64,000 bases of DNA from Anaerolineales bacterium UBA3499 (GCA_002377585.1 DFQC01000038.1:29604-93603); one strand, 5' to 3'; counted from the first letter of the stretch, positions 1 to 9,662 are shown. The notes: generated by a model from the letters alone, not told the origin. Made by a program: numbers and translations.

Positions 1-27
1 TATTACATGATCGCTTAAATGATGAGG

Positions 28-1974
28 TTATCGAACTGCACCATCAGCATTACCTTCCATCTGAGCGATGCGTTTCAGCACTTCATCAACAGCTACACGC
101 TGTTTCCTGTATAAATCAGCTTCCGATACTGACAACCTTAAAGCCACATCTCGCACCTTATGTCCCTGCAAAAACTTTAAATCGAGTATGTTATACAACA
201 ACCATTCAGCCGTAAATCTACGTTGTCCTTCCGGTTTTATATCTTCAATTGCTTTTTTTAGTACTTCCCTGAGCGCATTTACAGCATTACCTTGATGACT
301 AGCTTGAGTCTGTCGAACAACATTAAGAGTCATTAATGGACTTTCACTTAAACGGGGTCCACCCCAGAAATGTCCTAGAGCTGATTTGACCCACTGGGAT
401 GCATCGGGATTATCAGCAAGATCACCTGCCGTAAGTGCAGAAGTCCCTGCATAACTAGCAGCTGCTCTCATGCGCTGCAATTCTTCCACTTGAGGCAATA
501 ATTTATCCATAGCTCGAAAAACTTCCACTTGTAATAGACGATCCTCTAATGCCGAGTTGGCACGTTCAACGAGTGTTTGTAAAGTCCCAAATTCCTCGCT
601 AAGATGAACATCGGATATTAGACCAGGCATATAAAGCCCTATTATCCCCATCAGTGTGCCTTGCCGTGTAGAATTCCTCATTATAGTTTGGGTACGCAAA
701 GGAATAATCCAATAACCATCCCATTCAAGTGTGCCCAGCACATTATCGCTCGCCAAATTTTCACCATCAAGTTTGTAAACTGATGAGTTTAGAAACGATA
801 CAAGCGTGTCAGATTTAGTTGGTAGTGTATGTGATCCAATTTCAACCTCAATGCGCGCAATATTATGGCCCACAGAGGCTACAAAGCCGCTAGAAATATG
901 TAACACATCACAGGCCGCAGCAAGTACAGACTCTAAAAATTGTTTCAAATCCCCTGTAGTAAGCAAACGGTCACCAAGCATCTGAAGACGTTTTACATCA
1001 TCTTGATCACTTGGATTGCCATAAAAATATTGTTGTTCAACAGGTAGTCTAATTACTGTGATGGCATACTGTACTAACAAAACAACTCCTACAACAGCGA
1101 CTGGAACCCATAAAGTCAAATCAAGCCCAATCATGCGGTCCATCCATCGCACAAACAAATAAGCACCAGCTGATAGTGAGGCAACAATAGGCCCACGTAG
1201 TATCCACTGAAATAATCTACCTTTGATCACTCTGTCAGGTTGAGGAGCCCCAAAAAAGGCCACACTGTAAGTCATAGACACAAGAGCAACACTAACAGCT
1301 ATATTAGCGAAAAGTGACATAAGCCAAAAAAAAGTTGGGTCATTACGTAATATTGATCCGCCAACAGACATGAGGTATGGAAAAACACCAATAGGAATTG
1401 CTAACGATGATATCACCAAATAACCAAGACGTCTGCGTGTAGACCTTGTAAGACACCTTATAAATGCTCTATATACATTAATCCCAGCAGTTAATGTAGC
1501 TACAAGAAACACAACTGTGAAGAGTGAAAACCATTCTCCAGGACTAAACCACTGAATCGTTGTTTTTACAACCATATTCTTCACCACCAATTCAGTGAGC
1601 AAAGCTAAACCAATAGCACATAATCCAAGAATATAAGTGATATATACCAATGTACGACGTCGACCACGCGATGGCTTTCCAGTTTTCGCAAGTAATGCAT
1701 CTGAGAAGTGAAGATAACCTGCAGGAACCATACTAATCCCAGCCCATTGGCAATATAGCCAGATACGTGCCACACCTTTCTCTGTTGCAACTGAAGCAAC
1801 TACATCGCTTAAGTAAATTAAAGTCACACACGCAAGTAACACATTCATGGCCTGTGCTACTCTGTCCTGCAAGTTAAATGTAAGTGTATATAACAACATT
1901 GAAATAGCAGTGATTACTACTGCCACTATCACAAACTGATTCAAAACCGACAAAACGCTTATTAAATTGAACAT
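28..1974 (-). CDS. Membrane-bound 7TM-like/GAF regulator with C-terminal HTH-like segment
   Basis: This 648-residue protein probably senses a signal at the membrane and passes it to a cytoplasmic output. About residues 1-310 are strongly hydrophobic, with seven or more membrane segments like the N-terminal 7TM module of some Chloroflexota histidine kinases. Residues about 340-510 look like a GAF domain. The last 60 residues (VRDVALRLSVSEADLYRKQ) resemble a helix-turn-helix. I see no HisKA or HATPase motifs, so it is not an ordinary histidine kinase. It is the last gene of a minus-strand run and begins 10 bp after the acetyltransferase stop. The fold assignment is by pattern only. Confidence 0.6.
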   Translation of the reverse strand: MFNLISVLSVLNQFVIVAVVITAISMLLYTLTFNLQDRVAQAMNVLLACVTLIYLSDVVASVATEKGVARIWLYCQWAGISMVPAGYLHFSDALLAKTGKPSRGRRRTLVYITYILGLCAIGLALLTELVVKNMVVKTTIQWFSPGEWFSLFTVVFLVATLTAGINVYRAFIRCLTRSTRRRLGYLVISSLAIPIGVFPYLMSVGGSILRNDPTFFWLMSLFANIAVSVALVSMTYSVAFFGAPQPDRVIKGRLFQWILRGPIVASLSAGAYLFVRWMDRMIGLDLTLWVPVAVVGVVLLVQYAITVIRLPVEQQYFYGNPSDQDDVKRLQMLGDRLLTTGDLKQFLESVLAAACDVLHISSGFVASVGHNIARIEVEIGSHTLPTKSDTLVSFLNSSVYKLDGENLASDNVLGTLEWDGYWIIPLRTQTIMRNSTRQGTLMGIIGLYMPGLISDVHLSEEFGTLQTLVERANSALEDRLLQVEVFRAMDKLLPQVEELQRMRAAASYAGTSALTAGDLADNPDASQWVKSALGHFWGGPRLSESPLMTLNVVRQTQASHQGNAVNALREVLKKAIEDIKPEGQRRFTAEWLLYNILDLKFLQGHKVRDVALRLSVSEADLYRKQRVAVDEVLKRIAQMEGNADGAVR

Positions 1975-1984
1975 AATTGAATTT

Positions 1985-2539
1985 TCAACGAAGTTTCATG
2001 CCAAAAAACAGTGCGATATCTTGATTTGAATAATAACTATCGTTATAGCCGCAATAAGTATAGCCATTCCTACGACAAAAACATATAGCAGGGTAATTTC
2101 TGGATTGCGTCACAATGATCAATCTATTTAACCCTGCTCTGGAAGCCCAGTCTCTCGCTGTCACTAACATAGCTGTAGCAATTCCTCTACGCCTCATAGA
2201 CCTTTCAACAGCAAAATTGGTGATGATAGCCGCATCTTGAGCAGTACCTATATCTACAACTAGAAATCCCGTTAATACGCCTGTAGATTCAGCCACTAGA
2301 ACAAGTGCGTGTTTCATCAAGTTTGTTTCTAAATCATCAATACTGTCCCTAAAATCTAGTTCCACGGAACGTGGCAAGCGTGTACGTTGGAAAACAACTT
2401 GAATATGAGTATCTTCTTCGCGCAGGTCCATTTGCCACACGTAATCAGTCTTATTAGACGCATCTAAAGCACTAATCCGTTTGGCGTCAGGTTTAGATGC
2501 CTGCCTAACCGAGATTGATGTCTTATCGGAATATCTCAT
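1985..2539 (-). CDS. GNAT family N-acetyltransferase
   Basis: A 184-residue acyl-CoA N-acyltransferase. The GNAT core is visible: beta-4 (VLTGFLVVDIGTAQDAAIITNFAVE) is followed by the acetyl-CoA pyrophosphate loop RSMRRRGIATAML, which fits the R/Q-x-x-G-x-G/A pattern, and then the LIIVTQSRNYPAICFCRRNGY segment typical of beta-6/alpha-4. The layout resembles RimI-like enzymes, but the substrate cannot be read from the sequence. It lies 45 bp downstream of the Ig-like membrane protein and 10 bp upstream of the GAF regulator on the same strand, so co-transcription is likely. Confidence 0.8.
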   Translation of the reverse strand: MRYSDKTSISVRQASKPDAKRISALDASNKTDYVWQMDLREEDTHIQVVFQRTRLPRSVELDFRDSIDDLETNLMKHALVLVAESTGVLTGFLVVDIGTAQDAAIITNFAVERSMRRRGIATAMLVTARDWASRAGLNRLIIVTQSRNYPAICFCRRNGYTYCGYNDSYYSNQDIALFFGMKLR

Positions 2540-2584
2540 TCTTCGATTTTACCATGAGAACTATGCAAAATGAGAGCAGAAAAC

Positions 2585-3304
2585 CTATGGACCACTACCA
2601 ATAAATATTGGAATCAGGCACGGCTTAGAATAAGCTCCGGCAGCGTTGTAAACCACTAACCTAAACGCATACTCCCCTTGCTGATAAACTGAAGCATTCC
2701 AATTCCCTAAAACACCTGAAGTCACAGGAGTATCTTGAGTGTACACTGTTAACCAATTGTCGCCAACTGTAGATATCTCCAGCGTATAAAATGCAAAATC
2801 CGTAATATCTGCGGTACCTTGTACCTCAACATCCCCAGACAGAACCGCCCCTGGTAATGGACTATAAATGACCGCGTTTGTATTGTCGCAACCCACGCCA
2901 CCCATCGGTACCTGAGTATTTTTCTGTTTTACTAAGTTATCTGCTGAGACACCAGTCTGAGTCGGTTGTCCTGGTAATAATAAAACCACATCTGGAGTCA
3001 CAGTAGGTACCTTTGTAATCATTATAATATTATCATCTGATTGATCCGAGCCAAGTAAAATTGTATCCACTGTGGGCAACTCCCTACGAGCACCAAAATA
3101 CACTAATCCAATTAGACCTACTAACACTATTACTATCGACAAAGACCACATTTTTTCTCGAATTGCAGTTTCTCGCTCAACAATGTATGTGCCTATGCGC
3201 AATTTATGGCTTGCGGATAGGTAAACCCGTAGATACCATAGTGCCGCCAATCCTATACAAACATATAGAAGATCTTCATATGATTCTACAAAATCAATTA
3301 CCAT
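2585..3304 (-). CDS. Membrane protein with extracytoplasmic Ig-like domain
   Basis: A 239-residue protein that I recognise only as a type. Two hydrophobic segments lie near residues 10-30 and 53-72, followed by a low-complexity Thr/Pro/Val linker and a C-terminal beta-rich domain from about residue 140. The domain carries the pattern INSPLPGA-like (here YSPLPGAVLSGDVEVQGTA), W..VYTQDTPV.SGVLGNWNAS and GEYAFRLVVYNAAGAY, seen in Ig-like surface domains common in Chloroflexota. It sits 20 bp downstream of punA. A role in binding at the outer face of the membrane is inference. Confidence 0.55.
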   Translation of the reverse strand: MVIDFVESYEDLLYVCIGLAALWYLRVYLSASHKLRIGTYIVERETAIREKMWSLSIVIVLVGLIGLVYFGARRELPTVDTILLGSDQSDDNIIMITKVPTVTPDVVLLLPGQPTQTGVSADNLVKQKNTQVPMGGVGCDNTNAVIYSPLPGAVLSGDVEVQGTADITDFAFYTLEISTVGDNWLTVYTQDTPVTSGVLGNWNASVYQQGEYAFRLVVYNAAGAYSKPCLIPIFIGSGP

Positions 3305-3324
3305 AATCGCCTACTATATACTCT

Positions 3325-4164
3325 TTATCCAATATTTCTGAGTACGCCCCTAATCATGGTCACAAGTTTTGGTACTATAACTCGTCCCGCCTCTATAACT
3401 TCCTCATGAGAAGTGGGTGTATTGCCATCCAAGTTAGCTTTATTACTTATGCCAGATACACCTAGCACCCTTATTCCAGAATGCCTAGCAACAATTACTT
3501 CTGGAACCGTGGACATGCCAACTGCATCCGCTCCAATAACCTGAAGAAACCGCAGGTCGGCTGGTGTCTCGAAATTAGGACCTGCTAGCGACACGTAGAT
3601 TCCTTGCCTCAAACCTATATCCATTTCAATTGATGTTTGTACAGCAATGTCGCGTAAAACATCGTTATAAGCATTCATCATATCTGGAAATCGAGGTCCC
3701 ATAGAATCAATGTTTTGTCCACGTAATGGACTTAAACCTCCCATTCCAATTAAATTTATATGGTCAGTTATTAACATCAAATCCCCAGGCTCAAACTCAG
3801 GATTTACTCCTCCAGCTGCATTAGTGACAAACAACGTCTCAACACCAAGTAATTTCATTACACGAACTGGCAATCCAATTTGAGCCATACTATAACCTTC
3901 ATAATAATGAGCTCTGCCCTGCATCACAACAACACTTTGCCCCTCTAAATTGCCAATCACTAACTGGCCCGAATGCCCTTCCACTGTAGATTCTGGCCAA
4001 TGCGGAATTTGCGAATACTTGACATAATCTGCATCATCTATTTCGTCTGCGAGCAATCCCAATCCCGATCCAAGTATCATGCCGATTTTGGGACGGTGTG
4101 CAGATTTCCTTTCAATCAAGTCGGATATTTCTTTAAATTGTTCTATATGTACGTGATCTGTCAT
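3325..4164 (-). CDS. punA: Purine-nucleoside phosphorylase
   Basis: Cleaves purine (deoxy)nucleosides with phosphate to the free base and (deoxy)ribose 1-phosphate, in purine salvage. At 279 residues it has the length of the trimeric PNP/MTAP family. The phosphate loop GSGLG is at 32-36, and VMQGRAHYYEGY is at 80-91. The family signature VTNAAGGVNPEFEPGD is at 113-128, GPNFET at 195-200, and the base-binding SGISNKA lies near 238. These favour PNP over MTAP. It is the first gene of the minus-strand group ending at position 28. The separate pyrimidine phosphorylase at 38 kb and the deaminase at 36 kb give this genome a broad salvage capacity. Confidence 0.9.
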   Translation of the reverse strand: MTDHVHIEQFKEISDLIERKSAHRPKIGMILGSGLGLLADEIDDADYVKYSQIPHWPESTVEGHSGQLVIGNLEGQSVVVMQGRAHYYEGYSMAQIGLPVRVMKLLGVETLFVTNAAGGVNPEFEPGDLMLITDHINLIGMGGLSPLRGQNIDSMGPRFPDMMNAYNDVLRDIAVQTSIEMDIGLRQGIYVSLAGPNFETPADLRFLQVIGADAVGMSTVPEVIVARHSGIRVLGVSGISNKANLDGNTPTSHEEVIEAGRVIVPKLVTMIRGVLRNIG

Positions 4165-4339
4165 TTTTGCACCTGTGTAGTGGTTTAATTGTGAAAGATT
4201 AATTTGTCATGAAATTGTATACGATTCAAGAAAACCCGCATGATAATATGAGCAAAAGTATTAGGTTGATTTTCACTTACCGACAAGACGAAATGCGTTG
4301 TAGGATAAACCAATCACACATGTTACAATAGCTTATGCA

Positions 4340-5239
4340 ATGAACAAATCTCTTGTAGAATGCGTACCAAACTTCTCAGAAGGAAGACGTATGAACGTAG
4401 TTAACGCCATAACGGATTCCATAGCTATAGTACCGCAAACTACAATACTTGACCGCCACATAGATCCATACCACAACCGAACTGTCATAACATTTGTAGG
4501 TCCCCCTACTTCAGTGGCACAAGCTGCCTTCCAGGCCGTTTCAACTGCCTCTAAATTGATAGACATGAACCAACATAATGGCGCACATCCCAGAATAGGA
4601 GCAACAGATGTAGTGCCATTTGTTCCTCTTAGTGGAGCATCCATGGAGACTTGCATACAAATGGCTGAAGAACTAGGAAACAAAGTTGGAAGCGAATTAA
4701 ATATTCCGGTTTACCTTTACGGACAAGCAACTGATAATATATATAGGTCGAATCTAGCTAACCTCCGAAGTGGAGGATATGAAGGTCTCAGAAAAAATAT
4801 AGCTACTAATCCTGAGCGTCATCCTGATTACGGTCCCAATAAACTAAGCTCATCCGGTGCCACAGCAATAGGAGCGCGTTCACCTTTAATAGCATTCAAC
4901 ATTAATCTGTCAACTGATGATGTGATAATAGCAAAAAAAATAGCTAAGTCTATCCGTCAGTCTTCAGGCGGATTGCATGGCGTACAAAGCATTGGGATTA
5001 TTGTCGATGAACTAGCTCAAGTATCTAACAATATCACCAACTATGCTATTACGCCCGTTGTACTAGTCGTTGATGCCATTGAAAAAGAGGCCACCAAGTA
5101 TGGTGTCAAAATACATAACTCTGAAATTGTCGGCTTGATCCCACAAGAAGCTATGAAGGAAACTGAAAGATGGTACCTGCCTGAAAAATTGGAATTATCC
5201 ACATCAATTCTTGAGTATCGTATTGAAGCACTGTTATAG
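4340..5239 (+). CDS. ftcD: Glutamate formimidoyltransferase
   Basis: Transfers the formimino group of N-formimino-L-glutamate to tetrahydrofolate, linking histidine degradation to one-carbon folate. The 299 residues match the formiminotransferase domain alone, without the cyclodeaminase domain. Motifs are CVPNFSEGR at 8-16, DRHIDPYHNRTV at 38-49 and DMNQHNGAHPRIGATDV at 75-91 with the catalytic-region His. No histidine-utilisation gene is nearby, so it stands alone. A TACAAT box at 4324-4329 ends only 10 bp before the ATG and there is no Shine-Dalgarno sequence, so the mRNA may be leaderless. Folate chemistry also recurs in the SHMT/GcvT fusion at 18 kb. Confidence 0.9.
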   Translation: MNKSLVECVPNFSEGRRMNVVNAITDSIAIVPQTTILDRHIDPYHNRTVITFVGPPTSVAQAAFQAVSTASKLIDMNQHNGAHPRIGATDVVPFVPLSGASMETCIQMAEELGNKVGSELNIPVYLYGQATDNIYRSNLANLRSGGYEGLRKNIATNPERHPDYGPNKLSSSGATAIGARSPLIAFNINLSTDDVIIAKKIAKSIRQSSGGLHGVQSIGIIVDELAQVSNNITNYAITPVVLVVDAIEKEATKYGVKIHNSEIVGLIPQEAMKETERWYLPEKLELSTSILEYRIEALL

Positions 5240-5291
5240 CTGTCAGTTAAACATATACAATGATGGAGATGTAAACTTCAACAATCCTGAA

Positions 5292-6332
5292 CTACGGATT
5301 AGCATTCAGGTTAACTAGGTAATCATATATCTGTTGGGCTATTACCGCATGCCCTGAGGCATTAGCATGCCCGTCTATGGCATAGTACAAATCTGACTGA
5401 GATGATTCAACCTTCATTGCAGGTAGCACGTCAACGAATCCAACCTCATTAGACTTTGCCCAGGCAGATAATCTTTCGGATGGATATTTATGACTATCGT
5501 CCCATGGACCCTTTCCAGGAATGTGAACTATGAGCACATCTGCTCCTATTCCATTAGCAATCTCAACTATCTTCGTATACTCATTTTCTATTGCAATCCA
5601 ATCATCCTCATGATGGCCATTTTCCACAAAAACCTCTTCCCATTTAGGATTGTAAATCTGAGACATCCGATAGGCTGTAACCCTTTTTAGTACAATCCTC
5701 AAGAAATGTGAATTGTTATAAAGAAAATTACCTAATGCCCCCATATCATTAGCTACTCTAGTTTTCAAGTATCCGGATCTATCAAGCACAATTGCATCAA
5801 GACCATAATGCGTGTCTATGACGTCATTGGGCACAAAGCCTATGATAATTAGATCAGGCTCATAATGTATTCCATAATGCTCCAATAGTATTCTTTGGAC
5901 ATGCGGATAGTACCGCGGTATTCCCGCCTTAACTATCTCAAACTTTTCGCGTGCTGGAGATATATCATTCAGCATAGTCTCTAGAACAAACAGATATGTA
6001 TCCTCTATTTCTGCACCAACCCCATAAGTAAAACTATCTCCCAAACCGAGTATCCTAAACACACCATGGTCTTTACGTAATATGTGTTCTACATCCCTAA
6101 ACCCAAAACTGTTATGCTCATAGTTGTATGAATATTCTTGACTTGTAGAAGTTCCTGCAATTATGCTTAATGGCTTAGGCTTATACGGTAAATACTTGTC
6201 AGATACGTTGCTACCATATTGTGTGACTAGAGGTTGAGGATAAGCTATACGTGTCAGTGACTCAACAAATGTCAATACTAATGCAAGACTGCTCAGTATC
6301 ACAAGTATAGGGCGATAGAAAATTTTATACAT
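5292..6332 (-). CDS. SGNH/GDSL-type hydrolase, membrane-anchored
   Basis: A 346-residue esterase-like protein with one N-terminal hydrophobic segment (about residues 7-27), a signal anchor that would place the enzyme outside the cytoplasm. Block I is GLGDSFTYGVG with the nucleophile Ser100. Block V is DGHANASGH, giving Asp320 and His322. Block III (GFVPNDV) contains the conserved Asn. Such enzymes remove or add acyl groups on lipids or glycans; the substrate here is unknown. It is divergently oriented from the LCP ligase gene across a 321-bp gap, so a role in envelope glycan modification is possible but not shown. Confidence 0.8.
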   Translation of the reverse strand: MYKIFYRPILVILSSLALVLTFVESLTRIAYPQPLVTQYGSNVSDKYLPYKPKPLSIIAGTSTSQEYSYNYEHNSFGFRDVEHILRKDHGVFRILGLGDSFTYGVGAEIEDTYLFVLETMLNDISPAREKFEIVKAGIPRYYPHVQRILLEHYGIHYEPDLIIIGFVPNDVIDTHYGLDAIVLDRSGYLKTRVANDMGALGNFLYNNSHFLRIVLKRVTAYRMSQIYNPKWEEVFVENGHHEDDWIAIENEYTKIVEIANGIGADVLIVHIPGKGPWDDSHKYPSERLSAWAKSNEVGFVDVLPAMKVESSQSDLYYAIDGHANASGHAVIAQQIYDYLVNLNANP

Positions 6333-6653
6333 AATTCACTACACAGTAGAGTTTTACCCGCTAGATTTATATGGACTATACACCATCTATTGTTACGACC
6401 CTTCTTACTAGATAAACAACAGTAATTTTAGTCGCATCAGTCTATCAAATGTTTTATTCCCTGTGCAATCTGATTATTCGGAACATCTTGATGATCCAAT
6501 AGTACTAGTCTGCAGACTATAATGTAACATAAACGTAAATATTTGAATAACGCGAAATGATTAGATACAATTCATACAGTCTATCAACCCTGTTCAGTGC
6601 ATGCTATACTAATGTCTCGCTCAGCATTTATTCTTGGACTAATACAGTAACAG
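6333..6653. other. Divergent intergenic region, SGNH hydrolase / LCP ligase
   Basis: This 321-bp AT-rich gap separates two divergent genes and should hold both promoters. The clearest element is an extended -10, TGC-TATACT, at 6602-6610 on the plus strand, 43 bp before the LCP start. No good -35 lies 16-18 bp upstream of it. I see no ORF, tRNA, strong hairpin or repeat in the rest. Confidence 0.5.
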
Positions 6654-8108
6654 ATGACTAAAACCAATAATAAACCTTCCTCAACTCAATCAAATGTGCT
6701 GCCAGCGTGGGCCACAGCTGGTCTACTTATCTTTTTCGTTGTGGCCGCAGCCTTTGCCAGTTATATGGTATATGTCACCGCAAAACAGTGGGCTACTAAC
6801 CGTGATAGCAGCACTACCACTACGAGAACAATAGATAATAACATAGATACTTCGACAAACGTACCTATCAAGGATTCGGAAACCAACAACGAAAAAGAAA
6901 ATAAACTGTCCAAAACCGAGGTGGATGCCACTAGTGAATTGAGCACCTCAGACGGACTCCGTACCACTATTTTATTAATGGGTATTGATAAAAGACAGGG
7001 AATGGAACAAGAGCGAGCATTCCGGACTGACACAATGATGCTAATCACAATAGACACTGTAGGAAAAAAATTGGGAATGCTCTCTGTACCTAGAGATTTA
7101 TGGGTAAACATTCCAGGATTTGAGTCTAGAGATCGTATTAATACGGCAAATTTCAAAGGGGACGCATTTAGGCTGCCTGGGGGTGGACCTAACCTTGCTA
7201 TGAAGACAATAGCTGCCAACCTTGGCATACAAGTTGACAACTATATCCGTATTAATTTCACAGCTTTTGAAACTCTCATAGATGAAATAAATGGTATTGA
7301 TATTGACGTACCGCAAGATATTGACGATCAACGGTACCCCGACTGTTGTGATGGTTATGATCCACTATTTATTTCACGTGGTGTAACACATATGGATGGA
7401 GTCTTGGCACTAAAGTATGCACGCACTAGAGCTACCTACGGAGGCGATTTTGACCGTGCTGCCCGACAGCAACAAGTAATGCTTGCAGTGAGAGATAAAA
7501 TTCTCAGTATGAAAATGATGCCTCAATTGATTGCCAGAGCACCCAAATTGTACTCGACACTCTCAGGAAGTTATGACACCGATTTGACACTGGAACAAAT
7601 AGTAGATCTAATAGGTCTGGTTAGTGAAATCGACAGAGACAGCATAGATTCAGCAGTAATCAACGGTGATTACCTAATGAATGAATTCACGACCTCTGAA
7701 GGTGCTCAGGTTGTGCTGCTAGATAGCCAAGCATTTAGAAAACTGCGTGAGCAAATGTTCTACAAACCAGCCCCTTATATAAAATCAACGATAGACACTA
7801 ACATTTTGGCTCTTGACGAAGTTGCTACCATAGAAATACAAAATGGTTCCGCTCGTGACGGCATTGCTAACATGACGTCAGAATACCTGACAGAACAAGG
7901 ATTCAGCATTGTTAATGTAGGTAATGCCGACAAGTTTAACTACCAAAACACAATTATCTACGATTACTCAGGCAGTTACTATACTACGAGATGGTTGGCT
8001 GAAAACTTCAAGGTACAACCAACACATATTATTGATATTAGTGATCCAAATAGCCCTGTAGATGTCCGAATAATTATTGGCCAAGATTTTGCTCTCCCTT
8101 CCAGATGA
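6654..8108 (+). CDS. LCP (LytR-CpsA-Psr) family protein with LytR_C domain
   Basis: LCP proteins transfer glycan chains from polyprenyl-phosphate carriers to peptidoglycan or other surface acceptors. This 484-residue protein has one membrane anchor (about residues 18-41), a Ser/Thr-rich linker, and the LCP domain from about residue 105. Visible motifs are LLMGIDKR, FRTDTMMLITID, LSVPRDLWV and DRINTANFKG, then the Arg-rich KYARTRATYGGDFDRAARQQ. The C-terminal ~100 residues, from VATIEIQNGSARDG, match a LytR_C domain. It may act on the same class of envelope glycan as the DprE1/E2 and GT39 genes further on, but that is inference. Confidence 0.88.
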   Translation: MTKTNNKPSSTQSNVLPAWATAGLLIFFVVAAAFASYMVYVTAKQWATNRDSSTTTTRTIDNNIDTSTNVPIKDSETNNEKENKLSKTEVDATSELSTSDGLRTTILLMGIDKRQGMEQERAFRTDTMMLITIDTVGKKLGMLSVPRDLWVNIPGFESRDRINTANFKGDAFRLPGGGPNLAMKTIAANLGIQVDNYIRINFTAFETLIDEINGIDIDVPQDIDDQRYPDCCDGYDPLFISRGVTHMDGVLALKYARTRATYGGDFDRAARQQQVMLAVRDKILSMKMMPQLIARAPKLYSTLSGSYDTDLTLEQIVDLIGLVSEIDRDSIDSAVINGDYLMNEFTTSEGAQVVLLDSQAFRKLREQMFYKPAPYIKSTIDTNILALDEVATIEIQNGSARDGIANMTSEYLTEQGFSIVNVGNADKFNYQNTIIYDYSGSYYTTRWLAENFKVQPTHIIDISDPNSPVDVRIIIGQDFALPSR

Positions 8109-8124
8109 ACAACACTTAAATGTC

Positions 8125-8982
8125 TCAGCCATATTTCCTCAATAAAGTTTGTACGTGCGACAAGTAAGACTCGCCAAAAATATTTAAGTGATTCAGTAGA
8201 TGATACAAGTTGTAAATATCAATCCTATCGAGATACCCAGGTATAAGTGGTCGTATCCCTTCGTAAGCAATATAAACCTCAGAATCAAGTTGCCCAAACA
8301 GGCTAGTCATGGCTAAATCAGCCTCTGCCCACCCAAAATGGGTAGCAGGATCAATTATTGTGGGCACACCACCTGGCCCCACAATAATGTTTCCAGACCA
8401 CAGGTCGCCATGTATCAGACTTGCGGGTTGAGATGGAACAAAATCATTTAACCGGCGGGCAATCCTATTTAACAGTTTGTAATCCTCTTGGGATAGCAAA
8501 CCTTTGGCACGAGCCATATCTCCTTGAAACAGTAAACGATGTTCGGCAAAAAATACATGGCCATCCTCAGTCCAAGTATTGACCTGAACTGTACTACCAA
8601 TGAAATTATTCTCTGGATAACCAAAGCTGGCTTCGACAGTCAAGTGCATTTGTGCTATCCCTTCACCCAGTAGTGACGAATAGTTAGTTGCTGGAATACT
8701 GTGTGGGATGTACTCCATAAGTATCCAATCGCCTCCATGGTTGTACACCTCAGGCACTCTTAAGCCTCCATCAACAGCAGATAATGCATACAAACCCTCG
8801 GATTCCCGAGTAAACATATGTTCAGGACATTTGGAATTAGTTTTTAAAACAGATTTAGGTCCTAATTCTGTCTCTAGCAAATACACAGAATTGATGCCCC
8901 CTCCGTGAAGCGATTTCACACCAACAACAGATCCCCAATTAGATTTGCTTATATATTGCAACAAACCTTCAGGTATGTTCAT
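8125..8982 (-). CDS. Fructosamine kinase family protein
   Basis: A 285-residue member of the fructosamine/ketosamine-3-kinase family, which phosphorylates glycated amines so that the adduct falls apart. Conserved features are GGGINSVYLLETELG near the N-terminus, the Lys of SVLKTNSKCPE, ILMEYIP, and the kinase catalytic loop SLIHGDLWSGNIIV (His-Gly-Asp-x-x-x-x-Asn) with PTIIDPATHFGWAEADLAM after it. Its start overlaps the stop of the upstream low-Mr phosphatase gene by 4 bp (ATGA-type). The same kinase/phosphatase pairing occurs in other bacteria, which supports a protein-deglycation role. Confidence 0.88.
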   Translation of the reverse strand: MNIPEGLLQYISKSNWGSVVGVKSLHGGGINSVYLLETELGPKSVLKTNSKCPEHMFTRESEGLYALSAVDGGLRVPEVYNHGGDWILMEYIPHSIPATNYSSLLGEGIAQMHLTVEASFGYPENNFIGSTVQVNTWTEDGHVFFAEHRLLFQGDMARAKGLLSQEDYKLLNRIARRLNDFVPSQPASLIHGDLWSGNIIVGPGGVPTIIDPATHFGWAEADLAMTSLFGQLDSEVYIAYEGIRPLIPGYLDRIDIYNLYHLLNHLNIFGESYLSHVQTLLRKYG

Positions 8983-9479
8983 TTGTTTTCGAGCATATTC
9001 AAAAGTCTTTCACATGAACGGTTCAACATGTGATAAACATATTCGAATCCTTGGTCACCACCAAAATACGGGTCTGGCACATCAAAATCATCATTTGCAT
9101 CAGGATCAAAAGCACGCATCATATGAACACGCTCTCTTTCAATTTCACCTTTAGCCATATCTAGAAGATGATTATAATTGTTGCGATCCATAGCCAGCAA
9201 CAGGTCAAATCTTTTGAAATCAATCTCATTGACCTGACGCGCTCTACTCTTCAAATCAATCCCATATCGTAAAGCAGTAGCACGCATACGAGGGTCAGCG
9301 AGGTCACCAACATGCCAATCACCAGTGCCTGCCGAATCAACAATGTATTGGTCTTGTAAACCACACTCTCTCAATTTATGTTGGAATATGCCCTCTGCAA
9401 GTGGACTGCGACATATGTTACCCAAACATATGAATAATATTCCAGTCTGATTTCGTTCACTATTTGATTTAATATCCAT
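8979..9479 (-). CDS. Low molecular weight protein-tyrosine-phosphatase family
   Basis: A 166-residue cysteine phosphatase. The P-loop CLGNICRSPLAEG at 18-30 carries the C-x5-R signature with Cys18 and Arg24, and the acid loop DVPDPYFGGDQGFE near residue 138 supplies the general-acid Asp. Length is normal. It is translationally coupled (4-bp overlap) to the downstream fructosamine kinase. In that context it may dephosphorylate a sugar or ketosamine product rather than a protein; this is inferred from the pairing. An N-terminal extension of about ten residues precedes the first beta-strand. Confidence 0.9.
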   Translation of the reverse strand: MDIKSNSERNQTGILFICLGNICRSPLAEGIFQHKLRECGLQDQYIVDSAGTGDWHVGDLADPRMRATALRYGIDLKSRARQVNEIDFKRFDLLLAMDRNNYNHLLDMAKGEIERERVHMMRAFDPDANDDFDVPDPYFGGDQGFEYVYHMLNRSCERLLNMLENK

Positions 9480-9562
9480 GAAACATATACTCCATTTTTG
9501 ATGTTGTTATCGAGATATCATTTTACTATCAGTACAATAAGACCAATGATGAAATCAGAGTA

Positions 9563-9659
9563 TATTTTACCTAATATTGTATCGTAATTAGTAGTTAGAA
9601 GTACGCTCATGCTATAATGCTCTGCCATATTTGGTAGGTATTCTAGATTAGGTAAAATA
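9563..9659 (+). promoter_or_regulatory. Promoter with flanking 13-bp inverted repeat, epimerase gene
   Basis: An extended -10 box, TGC-TATAAT, at 9610-9618 lies 44 bp before the TTG start. It is flanked by a perfect inverted repeat: TATTTTACCTAAT at 9563-9575 and its reverse complement at 9647-9659, the second copy overlapping the ribosome-binding region of the epimerase. Two identical half-sites bracketing a promoter fit an operator pair, or a coincidence of AT-rich DNA. No regulator can be named. Confidence 0.4.
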
Positions 9660-9662
9660 GAT

